Assembly: GCF_014172405.1 (NCBI RefSeq)
Contig: NZ_WNXC01000011.1
Coordinates: 124,001 to 188,000 of the forward strand
Direction of reading: 5' to 3'
Length of the DNA stretch: 64,000 nucleotides
DNA from: Pedobacter gandavensis
Lineage (GTDB): Bacteria; Bacteroidota; Bacteroidia; Sphingobacteriales; Sphingobacteriaceae
Both the position numbers and the translations under genes were made by a program. Position 1 is the first letter of the stretch, and every line of letters starts with the position of its first letter. Shown one piece after another: positions 17,082 through 24,850 of the stretch. The notes beneath the pieces were generated by a model. That model ran no database searches. It was given only the letters and a program-made list of their open reading frames with translations, and was not told the origin of the DNA.

Positions 17082-17085
17082 GCGG

Positions 17086-17574
17086 ATGGAAGAAAGAAAT
17101 TTCACAATCAGTTACCAGTCATTTAAGGGACTGGAAGAGTTAAACGAGAAGGATAGCGCCTTGTGCTTAAAGGCAGTGGAAGCGTTGAAAACCTCTTATT
17201 CTCCATATTCCGGATTCAAAGTAGGGGCGGCATTACAGTTAAAAGGTGGAAGAGTAGTCCTGGGAAGCAATCAGGAAAATGTAGCCTATCCATCCGGATT
17301 ATGTGCAGAAAGGGTGGCTTTATTTTCGATCGGTTCAGAAGATCCGAATGCCGTGATTGAAAGTATGGCAATTACCGCAAAAACTGATAACTTTGTCATC
17401 GAAAAACCGGTGACTTGCTGTGGCGGTTGTTTACAGGTCATGGCGGAGTTTGAACAAAGACAAAAACAAGAAATTGTAGTCCTGTTCTATTGCATCAACG
17501 GGGAAGTTTTAAAAGTTAAAGGGATAAAAAATCTGATACCTTTTCTATTTGAGGAATCAAGACTGGTTGTATAA
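17086..17574 (+). CDS. cdd: Cytidine deaminase
   Basis: 162 residues, the small homotetrameric form. It shows the substrate block SPYSGFKVGAAL (39-50), the zinc/catalytic C73-A-E75 in GLCAERVALF, and the second zinc pair in CCGGC (C112 and C115). It hydrolyses cytidine and deoxycytidine to uridine and deoxyuridine for pyrimidine salvage in the cytoplasm. It stands alone between the tam genes (divergent) and parC (same strand, 111 bp downstream). No SD sequence is present; the promoter box ends 5 nt before the ATG. Confidence 0.94.
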   Translation: MEERNFTISYQSFKGLEELNEKDSALCLKAVEALKTSYSPYSGFKVGAALQLKGGRVVLGSNQENVAYPSGLCAERVALFSIGSEDPNAVIESMAITAKTDNFVIEKPVTCCGGCLQVMAEFEQRQKQEIVVLFYCINGEVLKVKGIKNLIPFLFEESRLVV

Positions 17575-17631
17575 GTCTTTTTGCGCTCTTTAAAAGCAGG
17601 TGGTTCTTAACGGGGTACTGTTGGGAATTCC

Positions 17632-17665
17632 TTGCTTAAAATTTCCTTTTCAACCCTTATATTTA
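17632..17665 (+). promoter_or_regulatory. Predicted parC promoter
   Basis: TTG at 17632-17634 and TATATTTA at 17658-17665, separated by 23 nt, match the Bacteroidota -33/-7 pattern. The -7 box ends 20 nt before the ATG at 17686. This argues that the in-frame TTG at 17632 is part of the promoter and not a start codon. Confidence 0.55.
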
Positions 17666-17685
17666 CAGAATCCAATCCATTTTTG

Positions 17686-20600
17686 ATGAGCGACGAAATA
17701 GAAAAAAACGTAAACGAAGAAAGCAAACATACCGTAATTCCTATCAATGGACTTTATGAAAACTGGTTCCTCGATTATGCTTCCTATGTTATCCTGGATC
17801 GAGCCGTACCACACATTAACGACGGCTTGAAACCTGTTCAGCGACGTATTTTACACTCGCTGAAAGAGATGGACGACGGGCGTTTCAATAAAGCAGCAAA
17901 CGTGATTGGAAACACCATGAAGTATCACCCACATGGGGATGCCTCAATTGGTGATGCCATGGTACAAATCGGACAAAAAGATCTGCTGATCGATTGTCAG
18001 GGTAACTGGGGAGACCCAATTACCGGGGATAGTGCCGCCGCGCCACGTTATATTGAAGCGCGTTTATCTAAATTTGCCAATGAGGTGGTTTTCAATGGCG
18101 ATACTACGGTATGGCAGTTGAGTTATGATGGACGTAACAATGAACCCGTTACTTTACCTGTAAAGTTCCCTTTATTGCTGGCACAAGGTGCAGAAGGTAT
18201 CGCTGTTGGTTTGGCTACGAAAGTTATGCCCCACAACTTTATCGAATTGCTGGAGGCCTCTATTGAAGTACTTAAAGGAGAACGCCCAAATATATTACCA
18301 GATTTCTTTACCGGTGGTATGGCAGATTTTTCTGCTTATAACGAGGGTATGCGTGGTGGTAAAATCAGGGTAAGGGCTAAAATCACAGAAAAGGATAAGA
18401 AAACTTTAGTCATCACCGAGATTCCTTTCAGTACCACTACTGGTTCTGTCATTGATAGTATCCTTTCTGCAAATGATAAAGGAAAGATCAAAATCAAGAA
18501 GATTGAAGACAATACTGCCGCTCATGTGGAGATTGTGGTTCAACTGGCACCTGGAATATCTCCGGATGTGACCATTGATGCATTATATGCTTTCACTTCC
18601 TGCGAAGTTTCCATCTCTCCAAATACCTGTATCATTAAAGGAGATAAGCCTCACTTTTTAAGTGTGAACGATATTCTAATTGAGAATACCAACAACACCA
18701 AGGCTTTACTGAAACTGGAATTAGAAATTAAATTGAACGAACTTCAGGAGAAGATTTTCTTTAGCTCATTGCTAAAAATCTTCATTCAGGAGGGAATGTA
18801 TAAAAATGCCGAATACGAGAATTCAGGCAACTTTGACGCTGTAGTAGAGGTATTGAATAGATTATTCGAACCTTTCATGCCACAGCTGTACAGAGAAATC
18901 TTACCGGAAGATTTCAAAAAGCTGATCGATAAACCGATGAGTAGCATTACGCGCTTCGATGTGAAGAAAGCGGATGATCAAATGAAAACGCTTGCGGATG
19001 AGATTAAGGTGGTGAAAAATCATTTACGTCACCTGACAGACTTTGCCATTGCCTGGTTCCAGAGATTATTGGATAAGTATGGTAAAGGAAGAGAAAGAAA
19101 AACAGAAATCCGTCTTTTTGATAGGGTAGAAGCTTCTAAAGTGGCTTTGGCCAACGTGAAGTTGTACCTGAACAGGGAAGAAGGTTTCATTGGTACCGGT
19201 TTACGTAAGGATGAGTTTATAGCCGATTGTTCGGATATAGATGAAGTGATCGTATTTAGGGAAGATGGAAAATGTATCATCACTAAGGTGGCTGATAAAA
19301 CATTTGTGGGTAAGGGAATCTTACATGCACAGGTCTTTAAAAAAGGCGATGAACGGACGATCTACAACCTGATCTATAAAGATGGGGCGAGTGGAATCTC
19401 TTACGTGAAACGTTTCGCGGTAGTCGGCATTACCCGTGATAAAGAATACGACCTGACTAAAGGAAGTAAAGGCTCTAAAGTCCTTTATTTTACCGCCAAC
19501 CCGAATGGGGAAGCGGAAATCGTAACGGTGATGTTGAAACCACATACGAAATTAAAGAAACTTCAATTTGATCTTGATTTCGCAGAAATCGCGATCAAAG
19601 GCCGTGGTTCACAAGGAAATATTGTTTCTAAATATCCAATCAAGAAGATCTTACTGAAAAGTAAAGGTGTTTCTACCTTAGCCGGTTTGAAAATCTGGTA
19701 TGATGAACTGTTGAGAAGATTAAACGTGGATGGCAGAGGTAAATATCTTGGTGAATTTGATGGAGATGATAAGATCCTACAAGTACATAAAGATGGCTGG
19801 TATGAGCTGAGTACTTTTGACCTGACCAACCACTTTGATGCGGATCTGATCTTGATCCAGAAGTATGATCCAGAAAAGCCTTTTGCCGTAGTTCAATATG
19901 AAGGTAAAGCGAAAAATCACTTTGTGAAGCGTTTTGTCTTTGAACCAATTGGGGTAGGAAAGAAACTAAGTCTGATTTCTGAAGAAAGTGGGTCTAAGTT
20001 CCTTTACTTAACCAGTCACCCTGAAGCGATGTTAAAGGTAGATGTGTTGAAAGGTAAAACACAGACACCGGAGACACTGGAAATCTTGCTTGCTGAATTT
20101 ATTGATGTGAAAGGAATCCGTGCAAACGGTAACCGTTTAACACAGCATGATGTTCAGCATATCGAAATCTTCAACCATGAGGAGGACGAGTTAGAAGAGG
20201 TAGGTAAAATGGAGCTGAGCTCAGAAGAAGACGACGTGTCTGGAGATGATGAAAGTAACGACGATGATTCGACAGCTGGAAACGACGATGATGATCCAAC
20301 ACCACCTGGTCCGGAAGCTCCCGTACAAACTCCTGTACAAGCTCAGGAAGTAGCAGAAGTACCTGAAGAGGTAACTGAAGCAGCTGAAATTACGCCAGAT
20401 GTTCCAGTAAAAGAAGCAAAAGCGAAAGTTAAGCCGGCAATATTGGAAGAACCAGCTTCAGAAGAGCCAGTTGTGGAAAAGCTGTTGGTAAAAGAGGATA
20501 TTAAGGCTGATGATGTGGATAACTCTGTGGATAATCCTGTGGAGAAGGAAGAAAAGCCTAAAGTTAAAAAACCTTTTAATACCACTAAGAAAGAGCCGGT

Positions 20601-20784
20601 TAAGCCTGTTTCTTCGGGTGTGGAGAAACCAAAGCCAGCAGCGGTATCCTCAACAACGGATGGAACAGCAGCTACTGAGGAAAACACCACAGGAACTCCA
20701 GTAGAAAAAGATAAGCCTAAAAAGGCCTGGAATACTAAGATTCCCCTGGAGATTACCAATCCAGATCAACTGGATTTATTCTAA
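17686..20784 (+). CDS. parC: DNA topoisomerase IV subunit A with long disordered tail
   Basis: 1032 residues from the ATG at 17686. The winged-helix breakage domain holds KPVQRRIL, YHPHGDASIGDAMV and catalytic Tyr122 in AAPRYIEARLS. The tower and coiled coil follow to about 480 and a beta-propeller-like C-terminal domain to about 830. The last 190 residues or so are low-complexity: an acidic run (SEEDDVSGDDESNDDD) then Pro/Glu/Lys/Val-rich sequence, probably disordered, ending in PDQLDLF. QLDLF matches the QL[S/D]LF sliding-clamp-binding consensus and sits at the very end. The residue matching the quinolone-contact Ser of E. coli ParC (Ser80) is Ala86. Role: decatenates replicated chromosomes with ParE. 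A strong terminator follows 45 nt after the stop. Confidence 0.93.
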   Translation: MSDEIEKNVNEESKHTVIPINGLYENWFLDYASYVILDRAVPHINDGLKPVQRRILHSLKEMDDGRFNKAANVIGNTMKYHPHGDASIGDAMVQIGQKDLLIDCQGNWGDPITGDSAAAPRYIEARLSKFANEVVFNGDTTVWQLSYDGRNNEPVTLPVKFPLLLAQGAEGIAVGLATKVMPHNFIELLEASIEVLKGERPNILPDFFTGGMADFSAYNEGMRGGKIRVRAKITEKDKKTLVITEIPFSTTTGSVIDSILSANDKGKIKIKKIEDNTAAHVEIVVQLAPGISPDVTIDALYAFTSCEVSISPNTCIIKGDKPHFLSVNDILIENTNNTKALLKLELEIKLNELQEKIFFSSLLKIFIQEGMYKNAEYENSGNFDAVVEVLNRLFEPFMPQLYREILPEDFKKLIDKPMSSITRFDVKKADDQMKTLADEIKVVKNHLRHLTDFAIAWFQRLLDKYGKGRERKTEIRLFDRVEASKVALANVKLYLNREEGFIGTGLRKDEFIADCSDIDEVIVFREDGKCIITKVADKTFVGKGILHAQVFKKGDERTIYNLIYKDGASGISYVKRFAVVGITRDKEYDLTKGSKGSKVLYFTANPNGEAEIVTVMLKPHTKLKKLQFDLDFAEIAIKGRGSQGNIVSKYPIKKILLKSKGVSTLAGLKIWYDELLRRLNVDGRGKYLGEFDGDDKILQVHKDGWYELSTFDLTNHFDADLILIQKYDPEKPFAVVQYEGKAKNHFVKRFVFEPIGVGKKLSLISEESGSKFLYLTSHPEAMLKVDVLKGKTQTPETLEILLAEFIDVKGIRANGNRLTQHDVQHIEIFNHEEDELEEVGKMELSSEEDDVSGDDESNDDDSTAGNDDDDPTPPGPEAPVQTPVQAQEVAEVPEEVTEAAEITPDVPVKEAKAKVKPAILEEPASEEPVVEKLLVKEDIKADDVDNSVDNPVEKEEKPKVKKPFNTTKKEPVKPVSSGVEKPKPAAVSSTTDGTAATEENTTGTPVEKDKPKKAWNTKIPLEITNPDQLDLF

Positions 20785-20828
20785 ATCCTGCCGATATAAA
20801 AAGAGGTATATCAATACCTATAAAATAT

Positions 20829-20867
20829 AATGGCCCTATAAAGAAATACTTTATAGGGCCATTTTTT
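20829..20867. terminator. Terminator after parC, shared with the convergent M1 peptidase gene
   Basis: A perfect 15-bp stem, AATGGCCCTATAAAG at 20829-20843 with 20849-20863, a 5-nt loop, and a T-run (ATTTTTTA) on the plus strand. It lies between convergent genes. Confidence 0.88.
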
Positions 20868-20883
20868 ATGTTTAAGAAGCGCT

Positions 20884-23211
20884 TTATTTTTGACGGGCTT
20901 GCTGCATTGGATTACTCCCAGTAGAGCTCCCTCTTGGCACTTGCTGCTGCTTGAACAGCTCAAACCTTGAAGCTTGCGCTTTCCTTGGCCAGGAGTTGTT
21001 ACTTTCGTCTATATCTGCCGTTTCACGGTAAGGATCTAATTGAACTGCGATCACTTCCTTATCTTTTGCAAATACCTTAGTCACCTGGTTTTCATTCTTT
21101 CTCCATACATAGGCAGGAATGCGGTCGATTTCTTTAGTGCCATCTTTAAAAGTCCATTCAATAATGATTGGCATCACTAGTCCACCTTCATTAGAGAACT
21201 CCAATTCATAAAAGTTCTTTTTGCTTTCATAAAGTTTTTTCTCCTCGTCAGATAATGAGCCGTAGTATTTTTGGAATTGCTCATCAGCGGTTTTAGACAC
21301 CTCAAAACGGTCAAATTTATTGTAGAAATCCAAAAGGCTCGTATCCTGCTCCACCGCAAATTTTACCCCTTCTTTTCTGTTACGGGCTCTGCTGATGTTG
21401 TCATTGCTTTTATCAAAGGACTTTTGATTCTCCTTATTTTCTACCTGCTGTTTTTTACTGTCCATGCGGTAATAACGAACGTCATTTAGCGCAATATCTA
21501 CAGGATCTGTTCCAAAAAACCAACCTCTCCAGAACCAATCCAGATCTACCGCTGAAGCATCTTCCATGGTACGGAACAAATCAGCTGGTGTAGGGTGTTT
21601 AAAGGCCCATCTTTTCGCATATTCTTTAAAGGCATAGTCGAACAGCTCTCTGCCCATGACGGTTTCTCTCAGGATATTTAAAGCGGTTGCTGGTTTCGCA
21701 TAAGCATTCGGGCCAAAGTTGATGATGTTTTCAGAGTTGGTCATGATGGGCTCCAATTGATCTTTAGGCATCTTCATATAGTCGACAATCTTATGTGCCG
21801 GGCCACGTTGAGAAGGGTAGTTGATATCCCACTCTTGTTCAGCCATATATTGACAGAAGGTATTTAAACCTTCGTCCATCCAAGACCATTGGCGCTCGTC
21901 AGAATTGACAATCATCGGGAAAAAGTTATGCCCAACTTCGTGGATAATTACACCGATCATCCCATATTTTGTAGATTCCGTGTAAGTACCATCTTTTTCC
22001 GCTCTTCCGTGGTTAAAACAGATCATTGGGTATTCCATTCCGTTCGCTGCTTCTACAGAAATGGCTACCGGATAAGGGTAAGGAATGGTGTGTTTAGAAT
22101 ATACTTTTAAGGTATGGTCAATAACTTTAGTTGAATATTTGCTGTAAAGCGGATAAGCTTCTGGTCCATAGTACGACATAGACATGATTTTTTTACCGTT
22201 GATATGGGTAGCCATCGCATCCCAAACCAATCTGCGGGAAGATACCCAGGCAAAATCTCTTACATTTTCTGCTACATAGGTCCAGGTTTTTGTACCCGTC
22301 GCTTTTTTAGCTAATGCAGACTTCGCTTCCTTCAGGTCTACAATTTCTACCGGTGATTTTGCCGTTTGAGCTGCATTCCATCTTTTCAGGCTATTGCCGC
22401 TAAGTACTTGTGCATAATTCTGACATTCACCAGTTGCACCAACTACGTGATCCGCAGGTACAGTCATGTTGACTTTATAGTTTCCAAACACCAGCGCGAA
22501 CTCACCTCTGCCTTCAAATTGTTTGTTTTGCCAGCCTTGATAATCGGAGTATACCGCCATTCTTGGGAACCATTGGGTAATGGTAAACAAGTAGTTGTCA
22601 TCTTCCGGGAAATATTCATAACCGCCTCTGCCATTTACAGTCATCCTGTTGGAAATGTTGTAAGTCCAGGAAATGCGAAGTTTGTACTTGCCTTTAGGTT
22701 GAAGTACTGTAGGTAAATCAATCCTCATCATCGTATTGTTGATGGTGTATGGAAGTGCTGTTCCTTTCTCGTCCGTTACCTTAATGATTTTTACACCCAG
22801 GTCATTTGGGCTGTTGATGATTCCAGCCAATTTCTGGTAATCCATTTGATCGGACATCTTACTCGTCTCTGTCAGCTTGTTGTCGCTGGTAGATTTATGT
22901 TCGTTTTCATCCAACTGTACCCATAGATAGCTCAATGGATCCGGGGAATTGTTAAAATAAGTAATGTTTTCTGATCCCTTCAGGCGAAGGTTTTTTTCAT
23001 CCAGTTCTGCATTGATTTCATAATCTGCACGTTGTTGCCAGTATGCAGGTCCTGGGGCACCAGAAGCGGAACGGTAAGAATTTGGATCAGAGATGATGGT
23101 TCCCAGTTGTTCAAATTTATTACCGTGATTAGAGCCAGGATTGTTCAGGTATTGGGCAGAACCATGAAGGCCGATAAAGAGTAAAGCAAATAGCAGTAGA
23201 TTTCTTTTCAT
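20884..23211 (-). CDS. Secreted M1-family metallopeptidase
   Basis: 775 residues with a signal peptide (MKRNLLLFALLFIGLHGSAQ, cleavage after about residue 20). Zinc site HEVGH at 424-428 followed 18 residues later by the third ligand in WMDEGLNTF, and an exopeptidase-like GMEYP at 391-395 where M1 aminopeptidases have GAMEN. N-terminal beta-sandwich at about 60-290, catalytic domain about 300-560, and a charged C-terminal region. Likely periplasmic or surface peptide degradation. The substitution in the GAMEN motif means aminopeptidase specificity is not assured. Upstream on the same strand are no close partners; a HupE-like gene ends 29 bp before its start, so the two may be cotranscribed. 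Confidence 0.92.
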   Translation of the reverse strand: MKRNLLLFALLFIGLHGSAQYLNNPGSNHGNKFEQLGTIISDPNSYRSASGAPGPAYWQQRADYEINAELDEKNLRLKGSENITYFNNSPDPLSYLWVQLDENEHKSTSDNKLTETSKMSDQMDYQKLAGIINSPNDLGVKIIKVTDEKGTALPYTINNTMMRIDLPTVLQPKGKYKLRISWTYNISNRMTVNGRGGYEYFPEDDNYLFTITQWFPRMAVYSDYQGWQNKQFEGRGEFALVFGNYKVNMTVPADHVVGATGECQNYAQVLSGNSLKRWNAAQTAKSPVEIVDLKEAKSALAKKATGTKTWTYVAENVRDFAWVSSRRLVWDAMATHINGKKIMSMSYYGPEAYPLYSKYSTKVIDHTLKVYSKHTIPYPYPVAISVEAANGMEYPMICFNHGRAEKDGTYTESTKYGMIGVIIHEVGHNFFPMIVNSDERQWSWMDEGLNTFCQYMAEQEWDINYPSQRGPAHKIVDYMKMPKDQLEPIMTNSENIINFGPNAYAKPATALNILRETVMGRELFDYAFKEYAKRWAFKHPTPADLFRTMEDASAVDLDWFWRGWFFGTDPVDIALNDVRYYRMDSKKQQVENKENQKSFDKSNDNISRARNRKEGVKFAVEQDTSLLDFYNKFDRFEVSKTADEQFQKYYGSLSDEEKKLYESKKNFYELEFSNEGGLVMPIIIEWTFKDGTKEIDRIPAYVWRKNENQVTKVFAKDKEVIAVQLDPYRETADIDESNNSWPRKAQASRFELFKQQQVPRGSSTGSNPMQQARQK

Positions 23212-23240
23212 TGTTAAGGTATTGGTGGTTGGTTTTTTAT

Positions 23241-23825
23241 TTAAAAGGCAGCAGCATATCTTTCTGCAGCCATGATAAAGGAGATGCCAAATATAGCGGA
23301 TGAAACAAAGAAATTCCAGTCCCAGCGTTTAATTTTTAATACGCCAATCAAGATGGCGGAAAGTAATAGAATGCCAATCACAATAATGATCTGGCCGAAT
23401 TCCAATCCGAGATTGAATGCCAAAAGCTCAGGCACGATATTGCTGCTTTTTCCGAGTAAACTTCTCAGGTAATTGGAAAATCCCAATCCATGAATCAAGC
23501 CGAAGAATAAAGCAAGGATGTATTTTAAATTTGTTCCAGCGTTTTTCGGTCTTTTATTCAGAATATTGCCAGCTGCAGTGATCAGAATGGTAACGGGAAT
23601 CAGGAATTCGATCAGGGGAGTGTGAATGTTGATCAGTTTAAAAACGCTTAAAGCGAGGGTAATGCTGTGACCTACAGTGAAAGCGGTGACTAAAATCAGC
23701 ACCTTCTTCCAGTCGCTGAGGGCGTAAGTTACGCAGAGTACGATTACAAAAAGGATATGATCATATCCTTTCCAGTCTAAAATGTGTTGCCAGCCTAACT
23801 GGAAATAGAGCCAAAAATCTTGCAT
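23241..23825 (-). CDS. HupE/UreJ-like membrane protein
   Basis: 194 residues with six to seven hydrophobic segments. The opening LGWQHILDWKGYDHILFVI and the later FTVGHSITLAL and FGLIHGLGFSNYL carry the conserved His residues of the HupE/UreJ_2 family, often linked to nickel or cobalt transport. The metal role is known only for some members and no hydrogenase or urease gene is nearby. The pairing with an M1 peptidase gene downstream and a DUF6702 gene upstream (divergent, 71 bp) suggests a shared function that I cannot name. Confidence 0.85.
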   Translation of the reverse strand: MQDFWLYFQLGWQHILDWKGYDHILFVIVLCVTYALSDWKKVLILVTAFTVGHSITLALSVFKLINIHTPLIEFLIPVTILITAAGNILNKRPKNAGTNLKYILALFFGLIHGLGFSNYLRSLLGKSSNIVPELLAFNLGLEFGQIIIVIGILLLSAILIGVLKIKRWDWNFFVSSAIFGISFIMAAERYAAAF

Positions 23826-23896
23826 TGTTAATTGAATTCGTAATTTTGAATTAATTATACTAACATTTTTTTAATTTCGGGTCATTCCAGGCATCT

Positions 23897-24373
23897 ATGT
23901 TACATTTTCTACTGATTTACCTACTTCCTATCTTTCATCCGTTTTATGTGAGTGTAACCGAGATTACACAAAATCCGAAGACGAAAACAGTACAAATTAG
24001 TGTACGTGTTTTCTTTGATGATTTTGAAAAATCACTGGATCATCAGTATAAAGAGAAGGTGAATATTCTGAAGCCTGTAGACCGTAAAAAGGTGGACTTG
24101 CTCATTGCAGATTATGTGAAAAAACATTTGCAGCTTAAAGTGAATCAAGCGCCCATCGTTTTCAAATATCTGGGCTACGAAATCGAAGAAGATGCCGCCT
24201 GGTGTTACTTTGAAACCGGCGTCTTACCGGTGATTAAAAATATAGAGATCAAAAATGATGTGCTATTTTCTGAGCACGATTCTCAATCCAATATGATTCA
24301 TGTTACCGTAGATGGTAAGCGGAAAAGCACCAAACTCGACAACCCTAAAAGTTCCGTTAGCCTGACGTTTTAG
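23897..24373 (+). CDS. DUF6702-like protein of unknown function
   Basis: 158 residues with a short hydrophobic N-terminus (MLHFLLIYLLPIF) that may be a signal or anchor, then HPFYVSVTEITQNPKTKTVQISVRVFFDDFEKSL, the opening typical of the DUF6702 family. The rest is predicted beta-rich with a HVTVDGKRKS segment near the end. It is divergent from the HupE/UreJ-like gene, an arrangement that I recall as recurrent in Bacteroidota. Function unknown; a periplasmic location is inferred from the N-terminus. Confidence 0.75.
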   Translation: MLHFLLIYLLPIFHPFYVSVTEITQNPKTKTVQISVRVFFDDFEKSLDHQYKEKVNILKPVDRKKVDLLIADYVKKHLQLKVNQAPIVFKYLGYEIEEDAAWCYFETGVLPVIKNIEIKNDVLFSEHDSQSNMIHVTVDGKRKSTKLDNPKSSVSLTF

Positions 24374-24524
24374 TTTTCTGGAATCTATTTTCTAATCAAA
24401 TCCTGGTGATAAGCTTCGCGTTGATATTTGAATTTTTTATTCAAACATGCGCTGGTTAACTAATGGTTAACCCGGGAATGGGCTGTTTATTGCGCAGTTT
24501 TTCTCCATTTATTCTTTTGGTATG

Positions 24525-24586
24525 GTTTTGCTTTTGTTTTGCTCAAACAAAGGCAAAGCAAAAGAAGAGCAAAACAAAAGCAAAAC
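24525..24586. repeat. Perfect 20-bp inverted repeat with 22-nt loop
   Basis: GTTTTGCTTTTGTTTTGCTC at 24525-24544 is the exact reverse complement of 24567-24586. The loop (24545-24566) is itself A-rich and contains further GCAAA words. There is no T-run after the distal arm, so it is not a standard terminator. Confidence 0.85.
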
Positions 24587-24600
24587 AATAGCAAAACAGA
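24568..24600. repeat. Three 11-bp tandem repeats with phased A-tracts
   Basis: AGCAAAACAAA (24568-24578), AGCAAAACAAT (24579-24589) and AGCAAAACAGA (24590-24600) are direct 11-bp repeats overlapping the right arm of the inverted repeat. A-tracts repeated about once per helical turn would be expected to bend DNA. Confidence 0.75.
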
Positions 24601-24796
24601 TAACGTACAATTCTAGGATTTAGCACGGACTAATCTTCGTGTAATTATTGAATTTTGGCGTTAGACCAGAAGAATTTTTGAATGTTTTTTCTAAGTTTTT
24701 AGAAATTTATCAGAAAATGAACTAGAAATAAACATTTCTAATAATCAATGTTTTATTTCCTGTAGAGATATGGCTGTCCGTAGAATTGTGAGTATA

Positions 24797-24826
24797 AAAA
24801 AAGGAGGTCTGTAAAAGACCTCCTTT
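24797..24826 (-). terminator. Intrinsic terminator of the lipoprotein gene at 24851-25903
   Basis: An 11-bp stem, AAAGGAGGTCT at 24800-24810 with AGACCTCCTTT at 24816-24826, has a 5-nt loop. On the minus strand it is followed by a run of T (TTTTTTTATA). It lies 25 nt after the stop codon. Confidence 0.88.
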
Positions 24827-24850
24827 CGAAATATGAATTTAGCGATGCTA

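Larger units (their letters stand above)
24374..24850. other. 477-bp non-coding region between convergent genes
   Basis: No plausible gene. It contains a small hairpin TTTGAA/TTCAAA (24427-24445) that may end the DUF6702 transcript, a second hairpin GGTTAAC/GTTAACC (24454-24472), a striking 20-bp perfect inverted repeat (24525-24586) followed by 11-bp tandem repeats (24568-24600), and a minus-strand terminator at 24797-24826. The stretch 24601-24790 is AT-rich with nothing recognisable. Confidence 0.75.

Noticed and set aside
17632..17685. TTG at 17632 as the start of parC, giving 18 extra residues
   Set aside because: The TTG lies in the predicted -33 box and the next bases in the promoter; the ATG at 17686 begins the conserved protein.
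20300..20760. Long minus-strand open frames opposite the parC tail and other large genes as overlapping genes
   Set aside because: They have low-complexity Ser/Thr/Val composition mirroring the Glu/Pro/Lys tail on the other strand, no start signals and no family features.
24427..24472. Two short hairpins after the DUF6702 gene as a structured RNA
   Set aside because: Stems of 6-7 bp in AT-rich DNA are expected by chance; the first may be a weak terminator but nothing more can be supported.
24537..24600. CRISPR array suggested by repeated GCAAAAC words
   Set aside because: The repeats are 11 bp and contiguous with no spacers, and no cas genes are present.
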